A stretch of DNA of 64,000 nt from Sulfurovum sp. (lineage in GTDB: Bacteria > Campylobacterota > Campylobacteria > Campylobacterales > Sulfurovaceae). Below the pieces are notes generated by a model. It made no database searches, was not told the origin of the DNA, and saw only the letters and a list, made by a program, of their open reading frames with translations. The position numbers and the translations under genes were made by a program. Location of the stretch: contig JALWLD010000035.1 in assembly GCA_027081115.1 (NCBI GenBank), forward strand, positions 81,615-145,614. Direction: 5' to 3'. This document shows, piece after piece, positions 38,740-47,966 of this stretch (within the stretch, counting starts at the first letter, position 1; each line of letters begins with the position of its first letter).

Positions 38740-39929
38740 TGAGACTCTCAAGCTTAAAAGATTTACAGGCAAAAGAGCTGGCTGCTTCTTTGAATGTGAA
38801 AGGAAGAGATGTACTGCTTGAACGTCTTGCTGTACTGGGTATGCCAAATAAAAAGTCTGAAGCATACCGTTACTTTGATGTAGAGTCAATTTTAGACAAA
38901 GAGTACAAAACACTCAACTACATGCCTAAGACCATTGAGGTAGGTGAAAAGATCAAGATTGTAGATGGTGTAGTTGTCTCTGCACCCAAAGGTCTGCGTA
39001 TCTATTATGAGATCTGTGAATTTACAGACCCCGAACACTTCGATCCGATGTATTATGTAGGGCACCTGCTTTCCGGACATACCATCAAAATAGAGATAGA
39101 CGGAGATATAGAACTTGACCTTGAACACCGTTTTACCCAAAGTGATGCACTGATAAACTATCGTATTGTACTTTATAACCAAAGCAACCGTCATGCCACA
39201 CTCTATGAAAATTTTGTGGCTGAAGAGATTGAAAACACTTTGGTACTCTACGGTTACGATATGCACATTGCACGTGACTCCACACTCAATGTAGTCAAGT
39301 TACAAAGTATGCAAGACAATAGCTACAGCATGATAGCCTCACATAAGATCAATGTAGCTAAGAATGCCAATGCACTTTACAAGAGTTTTGACCTGGGTTC
39401 AGATCATGCTTTGCAGCTCATTAAAGTAGATCTGGATACCTATGCTCATGTTGAAGCAGGACACCTGCTTTACCTTAATAATGAAGCAAAACGCGGTACC
39501 ATCTCACAGATCATCCACAAGGGTGAAAACTCTACTTCCAAACAAGAAGCAAAAAATATTCTTGATGGACATACGCGAGGTATTTTTGATGCACTTATTC
39601 GTGTGGAAGAAACGGCAAAGTTTACCAAAGCAGAGCAAAACTCAAAAGCAATTCTTTTACAGGAAAAAGCCTACATGGTTGCAAAACCACAACTTGAGAT
39701 CTATATTGATGAATTGGAAGCTTCACACGGAGCAACCACAGGCCAGCTCGATGAGAAACAGCTTTTTTACCTGCAAAGCCGTGGTATTAGCTATGTGGAA
39801 GCCAGGAAAATACTTGTCATAGCTTTTGCCAATACACTCATAGAAACCATTAAAGACAGTAGACACCAAGAGCGTATTAAAACAGCATTTGAAAAAGTAT
39901 TTTACAGCGCTCAGAAGGAGAAAAAATGA
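38739..39929 (+). CDS. sufD: Fe-S assembly protein SufD
   Basis: The 396-residue protein shares the SufB/D beta-helix core. Its C-terminal part has the pattern KAILLQEKAYMVAKPQLEIYIDELEASHGATTGQLDEKQLFYLQSRGI, with the conserved His in ASHGA. It forms the heterocomplex with SufB and SufC and is needed for iron acquisition. It is coupled to sufC and sufE by TAATG and ATGA overlaps. Confidence 0.95.
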   Translation: MRLSSLKDLQAKELAASLNVKGRDVLLERLAVLGMPNKKSEAYRYFDVESILDKEYKTLNYMPKTIEVGEKIKIVDGVVVSAPKGLRIYYEICEFTDPEHFDPMYYVGHLLSGHTIKIEIDGDIELDLEHRFTQSDALINYRIVLYNQSNRHATLYENFVAEEIENTLVLYGYDMHIARDSTLNVVKLQSMQDNSYSMIASHKINVAKNANALYKSFDLGSDHALQLIKVDLDTYAHVEAGHLLYLNNEAKRGTISQIIHKGENSTSKQEAKNILDGHTRGIFDALIRVEETAKFTKAEQNSKAILLQEKAYMVAKPQLEIYIDELEASHGATTGQLDEKQLFYLQSRGISYVEARKILVIAFANTLIETIKDSRHQERIKTAFEKVFYSAQKEKK

Positions 39930-40348
39930 ATATGGAAGAGACTGTAGCACGGTATAAAGAAGATTTTGATCTTTTCCCCTCTGCCAATGACAAAATAGAA
40001 TATATCTTTGACTTGGGTAAGAAACATACCACACTGCCCGAGGAAGAGAAAAACAATGCTACCTTTGTAGAAGGTTGTGCCTCTGCTGCCTGGCTTATGG
40101 GAGAGTGTAAAGATGGTCTACTCATCCTGCGTGGTGAAGGTACATCCGAGATGGCAAAAGGGATGCTTACCCTGCTTTTGGACATCTTTGCAAACCGTAC
40201 ACCCGATGAAATACTCAACTTTGACCCTGCCAAACTCCAAGAGATGGGTGTTGTTGAACTTCTTTCTCCCGTACGTCAACAGAGTCTGCAAGCCTTTTTA
40301 AATAAAGTCTATGCCTATGCAAAACGTTGTAAAGAAGAAGGAGCCTGA
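39926..40348 (+). CDS. sufE: SufE-family sulfur acceptor
   Basis: The 140-residue protein matches SufE: a helical start, then 'VEGCASAAWL' with the sulfur-accepting cysteine in the EGC box, and 'LSPVRQQSLQAFLNKVYAYAKRC' at the end. It takes persulfide from a cysteine desulfurase, SufS or IscS. No desulfurase gene is in this operon, so the partner must be encoded elsewhere. It is coupled to sufD. Confidence 0.93.
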   Translation: MNMEETVARYKEDFDLFPSANDKIEYIFDLGKKHTTLPEEEKNNATFVEGCASAAWLMGECKDGLLILRGEGTSEMAKGMLTLLLDIFANRTPDEILNFDPAKLQEMGVVELLSPVRQQSLQAFLNKVYAYAKRCKEEGA

Positions 40349-40349
40349 T

Positions 40350-40823
40350 ATGATAGATATTAACAATATACAAAAAGATGACATCCCCACTACTGCTGAA
40401 GAGCTGAAAGCCTATGAAGAGAAGTTTAACACTCCCACACAAGCCAGTATAGATGAAAAAATGGCAAAAGAGAGAGAAAAGTTTTTAAAAAAACAACCCT
40501 CAGACAAAGAGATGGAAGAGAAACTTGTAGAACACCTTAGACAGATCTATGACCCGGAACTTCCGGTAAACATTTATGATCTGGGGCTTGTATATAACAT
40601 AGAATGTTGGACCAATGAGGTTTCAATGCTTAAAATGTGTAAGATCACCATGACACTTACATCTGCAACCTGCTCATTTTCACAAGTGATCATAGATCTG
40701 GTAAAAAGTATTGTAAGTAGACAAGAAGGTCTTGAAAACATAGATGTAGATATCGTATTCGATCCGCCATGGGGACAGGACAAAATGACAGATGATGCCA
40801 AATTGGCTATGGGACTACTCTAA
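40350..40823 (+). CDS. MIP18/DUF59 Fe-S assembly protein with N-terminal extension
   Basis: The 157-residue protein has a charged N-terminal extension of about 55 residues and a MIP18 (DUF59) domain: HLRQIYDPELPVNIYDLGLVYNIE, the cysteine in LTSATCSFSQ and the family box VDIVFDPPWGQDKMTDDAKLAMGL. These proteins help mature Fe-S proteins and are often called SufT in suf operons. The start ATG 40350 lies 1 bp past the sufE stop. The frame is open further upstream inside sufE, but this start gives natural spacing. Confidence 0.9.
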   Translation: MIDINNIQKDDIPTTAEELKAYEEKFNTPTQASIDEKMAKEREKFLKKQPSDKEMEEKLVEHLRQIYDPELPVNIYDLGLVYNIECWTNEVSMLKMCKITMTLTSATCSFSQVIIDLVKSIVSRQEGLENIDVDIVFDPPWGQDKMTDDAKLAMGLL

Positions 40824-40841
40824 AAGATATTGTGTTCTGGA

Positions 40842-41192
40842 TCAATCTCTATAATACAAAGTATTTTTCACGTTCCTATGTACCATGTTGATACCTGCAA
40901 AAGTATTATTGTTGTTAAAGATACAGGCAAACTCTTCTAAATGTGTACTGTCTATACTGTATCTTCCTCGGATAATCTTTGCACCTTTTTCATACTTTAG
41001 CGGGTAGAGGTAGATGTCTCCGGCATAAATCCCATACTCTTTGGAAACCTGTTGTCGACAATAGCTTGGCATATTTCTCTCAGAAATACTAGTATACATG
41101 TCATTACTTGGAAGAGACTCTTCATTGTTGGTACATCCGGAAATTGTTAGCACACCCAGTGCCATCAATAGTAAAATTAATTCTTTCTTCAT
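40842..41192 (-). CDS. Small lipoprotein, unknown
   Basis: The 116-residue precursor has a lipoprotein signal with lipobox ISGC (Cys20). The mature part has two cysteines (PSYCRQQ, EEFACIFN) and a domain of mixed beta pattern. I do not recognise a family. It converges on the suf operon with an 18-bp gap. Confidence 0.72.
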   Translation of the reverse strand: MKKELILLLMALGVLTISGCTNNEESLPSNDMYTSISERNMPSYCRQQVSKEYGIYAGDIYLYPLKYEKGAKIIRGRYSIDSTHLEEFACIFNNNNTFAGINMVHRNVKNTLYYRD

Positions 41193-41388
41193 TCCTATCC
41201 TTATTTAGCTCTTAATCATACCAAATAAATGCTTATGCACAGTAAAACAAAGCCCATCGCGTAATCTTATACATTCATAAATTGTTATCTTTTATTGATG
41301 ATACTATTGTAAATAAACTGAGGATACGTCAATAACAAAACAACCTGTACAGCTGCCTCAAATACAGATAAATAACAGATAGTAGCAG

Positions 41389-41719
41389 ATGAAAAAAAGA
41401 ACCAAAATTCTAGCAACAGTAGGACCTGCTTCGGACTCTTATGAACAGATCACTGCACTCATACGTGCATGATGACCGTATTGTACGTTCACTTACTATA
41501 GTCTGGGGTATTGTACCTGCATTTTCTGTACAAGAGAATGAGTTACGTCTCATGCTCTCAGATGTCATGGACAAAGGTATACAACGTGGTGTACTGACAT
41601 TAGACAAAACATATATACTGCTTGCCGGTAACTCGGTGGGAACACCAGGAAGTAGCAACCTGATACGGGTCCTGACCGGTCATGAAATGCGGTTTTTCTG
41701 TACACTGAAAAGGCAATAA
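41389..41719 (+). pseudogene. pyk: Pyruvate kinase remnant with a large internal deletion
   Basis: ATG 41389 opens a 27-codon frame (to the TGA at 41470-41472) that reads as a pyruvate kinase N-terminus: KRTKILATVGPASDSYEQI. In another frame, 41474-41719 reads as the pyruvate kinase C-terminus: RIVRSLTIVWGI, then DKTYILLAGNSVGTPGSSNLIRVLT. A pyruvate kinase normally has about 480 residues, so roughly 370 central residues, including the active site, are missing and the ends are out of frame. The product cannot be active. It lies 81 bp upstream of ppsA, the enzyme of the reverse direction. Confidence 0.85.
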
Positions 41720-41800
41720 GTATAAAATCCATCTCAAAGATTCATTTTTGGTTAATACTTTAGGACTAGAATAGAGAAACAAAGTACTTAAAGGTTGATC

Positions 41801-44221
41801 ATGTCTTATATTAAGTGGTTTAGTGAAATTGGAATAGAAGATGTCCCCGAAGTCGGCGGGAAAAATGCTTCATTGGGAGAGATGTATCAAAATCTTACAA
41901 AAGAAGGTGTACGTATACCTAATGGCTTTGCTATTACAGCATCAGCATATAAAACCATATTGGACTTTAACAATGTATGGGGTCAACTACATGTACAGCT
42001 TGACAATATAGATGTTGATGATGTTAAGATACTTCAAGAACGTGGTGAAAAATGTCGAAAGATTATCTATGCCTGTAAGCTCCCTCCTGATCTTAAAGCT
42101 GACATTCTAAACAACTACAGAAAACTCAAAGAGGAGTATGGTGATGACCTCTCTGTTGCCGTTCGTTCTTCTGCAACGGCTGAAGATTCTCCGGAAGCTT
42201 CTTTTGCAGGACAGAATGAAACCTACCTGAACATACAGAATGAAGAAGATCTTCTTGATGCCTATATGCGCTGTCTGGCCTCAAATTTTACCGACCGTTC
42301 TCTCCACTACAAATATGATAACGGTTTTGACTACTACAAGGTCTATCTTTCTGTTGTGGTCATGAAAATGGTTCGCAGTGACATTGGTGCAAGCGGAGTG
42401 ATGTTCAGTCTCGATACAGAAACTGGATTCAGAGATGTAGTATTCATCAACGGTGCATATGGTCTGGGTGAAAATGTAGTACTTGGCAGTATTGATCCTG
42501 ACAGTTTTTATGTACATAAACCTACATTCAACAAAGGGCACCGGGCTGTCTTGAAACGCAGGTTAGGGAGTAAAGCACTCAAAATGATCTTCACCAAAGA
42601 GGCAAATATAAGCAATATGGCAGTCGAGTATACGAAGAATATTGATACCCCGAAAAAGGAACAGAAACGTTTCTGTATCAATGATGAAGATATCATGATT
42701 CTGGCAGACTACGCAATTAAGGTAGAAAATCACTACTCACACAAGGCAGGTTTTCACAAGCCCATGGATATGGAGTGGGCAAAAGATGGCATTGACTGTC
42801 ACATTTACATGGTTCAGGCACGTCCGGAAACAGTAGAGTCTCAGCAAAGTGGTTCTGTATTAAAACTCTACCAACTCAAAGAGCATGGAGATGTCATTAC
42901 CACGGGTCGTGCTGTAGGTACCAAGATCGGTACGGGGAAAGTGCATATTATGAACGATATTAAAGATATGCATAACTTTAAAGCTGGTGAAATACTTGTT
43001 TCAGATATTACCACACCAGATTGGGAACCGGTCATGAAGATCGCATCTGCTATTGTTACCAATAAAGGTGGACGTACCTGTCATGCCGCCATCGTCAGTC
43101 GTGAGCTTGGTCTACCTGCCGTAGTGGGTTCGGTAAATGCCACAGAAGTACTTAAAAACGGTGATACTGTTACCGTTAGCTGTGCAGAAGGTGAGACAGG
43201 GTATGTCTATGAAGGAGAGTTGGCATTTGAAGTTCAAGAGACTGACCTTTCAAAGTTACCTAAAACCAAAACAGAGATCATGATGAACCTTGGCGATCCG
43301 GACATTGCTTTCTCTCTGGCTTCACTTCCGGTAGACGGTATTGGTCTTGCACGTATGGAATTCATCATCAACAATAATATCAAAGCACATCCTATGGCAT
43401 TAAAACATCCTGAAAAAACCGATGATACCACACGTCAGGCATTACAAATACTGACAGATGGATATAAAGACTTTGAAAGCTTTTTTGTCAAACGTCTCTC
43501 TGAGGGAGTAGCCACTATCGCGGCAACGGTCTACCCAAAACCATGCGTCGTGCGCATGAGCGACTTCAAGTCCAATGAGTATGCCTCGCTTCTGGGCGGC
43601 AAATTTTTTGAACCAAGCGAAGACAACCCAATGATCGGATTCAGAGGTGCGGCACGCTATGCACACCCTGCCTATGAAGAGGGCTTTGCAATGGAATGTG
43701 CTGCGATGAAACGCGTACGTGATGAGATGGGCTTTGACAATGTCATTCTGATGATCCCCTTCTGTAGGCGTGTCGATGAGGGACAAAAAGTCATCGATAC
43801 CATGTCCAAATACGGTTTGAAACAGGGAGAGAACGGCCTTAAGATCTATGTGATGTGTGAAATTCCAAACAATGTCATCTCTATTGATGCCTTCTCTCAG
43901 ATCTTTGACGGTTTCAGCATCGGCTCCAATGACCTGACACAACTGACACTTGGTGTTGATCGTGACAGTGAGATCGTTGCATTTGACTATGATGAACGTG
44001 ACCCAGGAGTCATGAAAATGATCGAAATGGCTGTTCAGGGTGCACAGCGCAATAACAGACACAGTGGCATTTGTGGTCAGGCACCCTCAGACTACCCTGA
44101 AATGGCGGAGTATCTTGTTACACTCGGTATTGACTCTATCAGTTTGAACCCCGATTCTGTACTCTCTACCTTACCTGAAATTCTTGATCTTGAAAAGAAA
44201 ATACAAAAGAAACGTCTATGA
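41801..44221 (+). CDS. ppsA: Phosphoenolpyruvate synthase (pyruvate, water dikinase)
   Basis: The 806-residue enzyme makes PEP from pyruvate and ATP. The N-terminal ATP-grasp domain (EVGGKNASLGEM ... AVRSSATAEDSPEASFAGQ) is followed by the phosphohistidine domain (GGRTCHAAIVSRELGLPAVVG, His at about 427) and a C-terminal PEP/pyruvate TIM barrel (IGFRGAARY ... GLKIYVMCEIPNNVISIDAF ... SIGSNDLTQLTLGVDRDS). The length is normal. I choose ATG 41801, with AAAGG 6 nt upstream, over TTG 41795. It lies directly behind the dead pyruvate kinase gene. Confidence 0.96.
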   Translation: MSYIKWFSEIGIEDVPEVGGKNASLGEMYQNLTKEGVRIPNGFAITASAYKTILDFNNVWGQLHVQLDNIDVDDVKILQERGEKCRKIIYACKLPPDLKADILNNYRKLKEEYGDDLSVAVRSSATAEDSPEASFAGQNETYLNIQNEEDLLDAYMRCLASNFTDRSLHYKYDNGFDYYKVYLSVVVMKMVRSDIGASGVMFSLDTETGFRDVVFINGAYGLGENVVLGSIDPDSFYVHKPTFNKGHRAVLKRRLGSKALKMIFTKEANISNMAVEYTKNIDTPKKEQKRFCINDEDIMILADYAIKVENHYSHKAGFHKPMDMEWAKDGIDCHIYMVQARPETVESQQSGSVLKLYQLKEHGDVITTGRAVGTKIGTGKVHIMNDIKDMHNFKAGEILVSDITTPDWEPVMKIASAIVTNKGGRTCHAAIVSRELGLPAVVGSVNATEVLKNGDTVTVSCAEGETGYVYEGELAFEVQETDLSKLPKTKTEIMMNLGDPDIAFSLASLPVDGIGLARMEFIINNNIKAHPMALKHPEKTDDTTRQALQILTDGYKDFESFFVKRLSEGVATIAATVYPKPCVVRMSDFKSNEYASLLGGKFFEPSEDNPMIGFRGAARYAHPAYEEGFAMECAAMKRVRDEMGFDNVILMIPFCRRVDEGQKVIDTMSKYGLKQGENGLKIYVMCEIPNNVISIDAFSQIFDGFSIGSNDLTQLTLGVDRDSEIVAFDYDERDPGVMKMIEMAVQGAQRNNRHSGICGQAPSDYPEMAEYLVTLGIDSISLNPDSVLSTLPEILDLEKKIQKKRL

Positions 44222-44310
44222 AAGCATTTTTAACCCCTGGACATAAGAGAAGAGAATCATCTATGTTTATAAGTAATAACCAAACACATTAATTTAAAAA
44301 AGGATATACA

Positions 44311-45717
44311 ATGGCAACTGTCATTTCATACGGAGCCGCAAAAGTTGTTACAGGATCTTGTCACCTTCTGGAGCTTGAAGATGGGAAACGTATACTTATC
44401 GACTGTGGTATGTTTCAAGGTCGTGAAGAACATCGCAATAGCATAAATTTTGCTTTTGATCCCACAACTGTTGACTATCTCCTTGTCACACATGCCCATT
44501 TGGATCATGTTGGGCGCATACCGAAACTGGTTAAAGAGGGGTTTACGGGAGTTCTTGTTGCTACCCATGCTACCAGGGATTTGGCAGAAGTGATTATGCT
44601 TGATTCTGCGAAGATCATGAAAGAGGATTATCTTACACTGTATAAGAAGGCAGAACGTCGAGGGAAAGAAAATGAAGTACCTTTGCCACTCTATAAAGAA
44701 GAAGATGTAGAGGCAACTTTTCTCCTGCCATCTTTCAAACCCAACTATGATGAAAGTTTTGAACTTTGTGACGGTGTGACCGTAACCTATAGAAATGCAG
44801 GACACATTCTTGGTTCTGCATTTATAGAAATTCGATATAAAGAAGGAAACCATGCAGAAAAAACCATCGTTTTTTCTGGAGATATAGGCAATGATAACGA
44901 TATGGTACTGCCAGATCTTTCAGGTTGTGACAAAGCAGATTCTCTTTATGTGGAATCTACGTATGGAGACCGTAACCATCAGGGTGCGATTGAAAGTCTT
45001 GAAGAATTTAAAAATGTTGTCAATAACACACTTAATAACTGGGGAAATGTACTGATTCCCTCTTTTGCCATTGAACGCACGCAAGAGATACTTTGTTTAC
45101 TTAAAGAGATGTATGATAAGGGTGATCTACCAGAATGTAAGATTTTTCTTGACAGTCCAATGGCAAGTAAAGCTACAGATATTTATAACAAATATGCCGA
45201 AGAGCTACTCAGTGACAAATGTCAGAACATAAAAAAACGTGACGGTACGGTTTTTGATTTTGAATACTTGAAATACACACAGAATGTTGAAGAGTCCAAG
45301 GCGATTAACAATGAGAAATACCGTACAATCATTATTGCAGGAAGTGGGATGTGTACGGGTGGAAGAATACTGCATCACTTTAAAAACCGTCTGTGGAACC
45401 GTAAAAATGCTGTTATTTTTGTTGGTTATCAGGCAGAAGGCACACTGGGACGACGTATTGTTGATGGAGCAAAATGGATCAAAATCTACCATGAAGATAT
45501 TCGTCTCAAAGCAAGTCGACATACTATTAACGGTTTCTCTGCCCATGCCGATCAGACCACTATACTTGACTGGATAAAAAACATTAAAGATCTGCAGCAT
45601 ATTTTTTTAATACATGGAGAAGAGGAAAAACAGGAAATACTCAAAGAAGTATTGGGTAAATCTCTACATAAAAAAATACATATCGTAAATCCTGAAGAGG
45701 TTGTTTACCTTCCTTAG
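44311..45717 (+). CDS. Metallo-beta-lactamase/beta-CASP RNase
   Basis: The 468-residue protein has the zinc motif HAHLDH at residues 61-66 and the DCGMFQG, NAGHILGSA and FSGDIGN motifs of the fold. The beta-CASP part (VLIPSFAIERTQEIL ... IIIAGSGMCTGGRILHHFKNRL) and C-terminal INGFSAHADQTTILDWI follow. Such enzymes cut RNA as nucleases of the CPSF-73 type. AAAAAAGGA precedes ATG. A small hairpin with a T run follows the stop. Confidence 0.9.
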   Translation: MATVISYGAAKVVTGSCHLLELEDGKRILIDCGMFQGREEHRNSINFAFDPTTVDYLLVTHAHLDHVGRIPKLVKEGFTGVLVATHATRDLAEVIMLDSAKIMKEDYLTLYKKAERRGKENEVPLPLYKEEDVEATFLLPSFKPNYDESFELCDGVTVTYRNAGHILGSAFIEIRYKEGNHAEKTIVFSGDIGNDNDMVLPDLSGCDKADSLYVESTYGDRNHQGAIESLEEFKNVVNNTLNNWGNVLIPSFAIERTQEILCLLKEMYDKGDLPECKIFLDSPMASKATDIYNKYAEELLSDKCQNIKKRDGTVFDFEYLKYTQNVEESKAINNEKYRTIIIAGSGMCTGGRILHHFKNRLWNRKNAVIFVGYQAEGTLGRRIVDGAKWIKIYHEDIRLKASRHTINGFSAHADQTTILDWIKNIKDLQHIFLIHGEEEKQEILKEVLGKSLHKKIHIVNPEEVVYLP

Positions 45718-45726
45718 ACGTTATGA

Positions 45727-45747
45727 CGACGGGGTCGAGTTTTTTTG
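45727..45747 (+). terminator. Possible Rho-independent terminator
   Basis: CGAC-GGG-GTCG (45727-45737) is followed by AG and T8 (45740-45747), 10 bp after the beta-CASP stop. The stem is only 4 bp, so confidence is modest. Confidence 0.4.
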
Positions 45748-45816
45748 ATATACTTACCTCATAAGAATATAAAATAAGAAAAACCACCCATTTACACAAT
45801 ATAAGGTTAACAAAAT

Positions 45817-47097
45817 ATGAGAAGTATAGGATTATTAGGTGCAATATCTATAGGTATTGGCGGTATGGTAGGCGGAGGGATCTTTGCTGTATTGGGAGAG
45901 GCTGTTTCTCTGGCACATGGTGCCACTGCCATCGCCTTTGCTATAGCAGGTCTTGTTGCTATTTTTACAGCCTACTCCTATGTAAAACTCTCCCTTGCTT
46001 ACCAAAGTCGTGGTGGTACAGTAACCTTCATAGACAAAGCTTTTGGAGACAATATACTTTCAGGTTCAGTAAACTTCATGTTGTGGCTGAGTTATCTGGT
46101 GACCATTTCACTCTATGCTACGGCCTTTGCCTCCTATGGCGCTACCTTTTTTACACATCAAAGTCTATTTTTAACACATATACTTATTTCATCTGCCATC
46201 ATTTTACCGGCAATTATCAATCTTGTCTCTGCTTCTTTTGTGGGAAAATCAGAAACCATTATTGTGGTCATCAAAGTCTCACTTCTTATTCTGGTGATTG
46301 CAGTGGGTGCCTCTTATGTTGATACATCCAGACTCTCTTCAGATCATTGGTCAGGCCCCCTTTCCATTGTTGTTGCAGGCATGGTTATATTTGTAGCTTA
46401 TGAAGGCTTTGAACTCATTGCAAACTCTGCAGAAGATATTAAAGACCCAGAAAAAAATCTACCCAGAGCATTTTACCTCTCCGTAGTGATTGTCATTCTT
46501 CTTTATATTGCTATTTCCATCATCACTGTAGGCTCCGTCTCTGAAGAGGTACTGATGAAAGCAAAAGATTATGCTCTGGCTGAAGCAGCAAAACCTGCCT
46601 TGGGACATACTGGCTTTATCATTGTTGCTTCAGCTGCCCTGCTTTCAACTTTTTCTGCCATCAATGCAACTATTTACGGTAATGCAAGACTGGGCTATAC
46701 CATTGCAAAAGAAGGCCAACTTCCAAAGCTACTGATGGATTCAAAAAAAGATGTACCTTTTAACGGGGTACTCTATACAACACTTTTCAGTCTTATACTT
46801 GCCAATACCATAGACTTGACAGAGATCGCTATTATAGGTAGTGCCAGCTTTTTACTGCTCTTTTTTATTGTCAATATCTCTGCATACAGATTAAGAGTAA
46901 AAATTCATGCTTCTGCTTTTATTCTTCTTGTCTCTTCTATCTTAACCCTGCTTGCACTTATAACACTTATGTTTCATACCTACACATCCAACCCAAGAGC
47001 TGTTGTTATCTTTATGGCATTTATTATTATTTCACTTCTGTTTGAACTGATCTATGGAAGATTTATCAGAGGTTCTTTCTTTAACAGAGAGTATTGA
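45817..47097 (+). CDS. APC-superfamily amino acid permease
   Basis: The 426-residue membrane protein has 12 hydrophobic helices. The first carries the APC signature GIGGMVGGGIFAVLGE, and the family landmarks 'YEGFELIANSAEDIKDPEKNLPRA' and 'FSAINATIYGNARLGYTIAKEG' follow. It probably moves amino acids or amines across the inner membrane. It is clearly a paralogue of the permease at 52767-54110. AAGGTTAAC precedes the ATG. Confidence 0.88.
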   Translation: MRSIGLLGAISIGIGGMVGGGIFAVLGEAVSLAHGATAIAFAIAGLVAIFTAYSYVKLSLAYQSRGGTVTFIDKAFGDNILSGSVNFMLWLSYLVTISLYATAFASYGATFFTHQSLFLTHILISSAIILPAIINLVSASFVGKSETIIVVIKVSLLILVIAVGASYVDTSRLSSDHWSGPLSIVVAGMVIFVAYEGFELIANSAEDIKDPEKNLPRAFYLSVVIVILLYIAISIITVGSVSEEVLMKAKDYALAEAAKPALGHTGFIIVASAALLSTFSAINATIYGNARLGYTIAKEGQLPKLLMDSKKDVPFNGVLYTTLFSLILANTIDLTEIAIIGSASFLLLFFIVNISAYRLRVKIHASAFILLVSSILTLLALITLMFHTYTSNPRAVVIFMAFIIISLLFELIYGRFIRGSFFNREY

Positions 47098-47183
47098 ATT
47101 TAGCTCATATTCCTAATCTCATTTAATAATTGTTATTCTTTTACGTTATAATATAATTGTAATAAAAATATAAAGGATATAAG

Positions 47184-47492
47184 ATGAAAAAGAGTATTTT
47201 ACTTTCCGGCGTGGCAACACTTTTCTTACTGGGATTTACAAGTCTACAGGCCGATGTAGTTAAAGGTGAAGCCGCAGCAAAGGCTAAGGTTGAAGAGGTA
47301 CAAATGAAAGAAGAGTTCAAAGCCAAAGAAGATATGACAAAATTTAAAAAAGAAGCACAAGCAGATGCAAAGAAACTTGATGACAGTGCAAAAGTAAAAG
47401 CATTGGAAGCAAAAGATACTGCCGATGCAAAGAAAAAAGCAGCTTCATTTATGAAAAATTCAGAAGCAGATAAGAAGAAAATACTAAAATAG
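47184..47492 (+). CDS. Small exported Ala/Lys-rich helical protein
   Basis: The 102-residue precursor has a signal peptide (1-23, ending LQA-DVV). The mature 79 residues are almost only Ala, Lys, Glu, Asp and Met in a helical pattern with no cysteine, like a periplasmic coiled-coil spacer. No family is recognised. AAAGGATATAAG precedes the ATG. It starts a run of three small genes before the phosphate transporter. Confidence 0.7.
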   Translation: MKKSILLSGVATLFLLGFTSLQADVVKGEAAAKAKVEEVQMKEEFKAKEDMTKFKKEAQADAKKLDDSAKVKALEAKDTADAKKKAASFMKNSEADKKKILK

Positions 47493-47518
47493 AGTATACA
47501 AAGCTGACAAGGATAGTC

Positions 47519-47728
47519 ATGACGCCACAAGATCAAGAAATAGCAAAGATGCAAAGTGAGATTACTACAGAGCTAAGAGCTGTATTTAAAGGCAATATGA
47601 AGATCTTTGACTGGGATATCCCGGAAAATGATGACAGGAAATCTGCTGAATTGATCTTTTCTGTCATGCAAAAAGCCATGGATGAACTACGTGCCGAAAT
47701 AGATGCAGGAAAATATGACCAGTACTAA
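47519..47728 (+). CDS. Small acidic cytoplasmic protein, unknown
   Basis: The 69-residue protein is helical and acidic (MQSEITTELRAVFKGNMKIFDWDIPENDDRKSAELIFSVMQKAMDELRAEID). No family is recognised. An AAGGATAG ribosome site precedes it and the next gene starts 9 bp after its stop. Confidence 0.6.
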   Translation: MTPQDQEIAKMQSEITTELRAVFKGNMKIFDWDIPENDDRKSAELIFSVMQKAMDELRAEIDAGKYDQY

Positions 47729-47737
47729 GGAGTCGTA

Positions 47738-47944
47738 ATGAGTAAAAGTAACTTAAAACACTTGGAGACTATCAAAGAAAATATTGACAAGACAAGTGCC
47801 CTAAGCCAAGAAGAGAAAAGTGACTCCATGAAACGCATAGAAGCGTGGTATGCAGAAGACAGAGCATGGGAAGCACTCATGGTGGAACTCAGTGAGATCT
47901 CTCCAAAGATAAAAACCATTTTGGCTGATCTAGGCTTGATCTAA
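47738..47944 (+). CDS. Small helical protein, unknown
   Basis: The 68-residue protein is helical and charged (KHLETIKENIDKTSALSQEEKSDSMKRIEAWYAEDRAWEALMVELSEISPKIKTILADLGLI). AAGGAG precedes the ATG. It lies in a tight string with the previous gene and 22 bp before the phosphate transporter, so it may be in that operon. No family is recognised. Confidence 0.6.
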   Translation: MSKSNLKHLETIKENIDKTSALSQEEKSDSMKRIEAWYAEDRAWEALMVELSEISPKIKTILADLGLI

Positions 47945-47966
47945 AGCACATCAATCCTACCCCTTC

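Noticed and set aside
41441..41719. A 92-codon frame as an independent small gene
   Set aside because: It matches only the C-terminal end of pyruvate kinase and has no own ribosome site. It is part of the pseudogene.
43442..44062. Long antisense frame inside ppsA
   Set aside because: A frame opposite a well-supported gene with no ribosome site; this is a usual codon-bias shadow.
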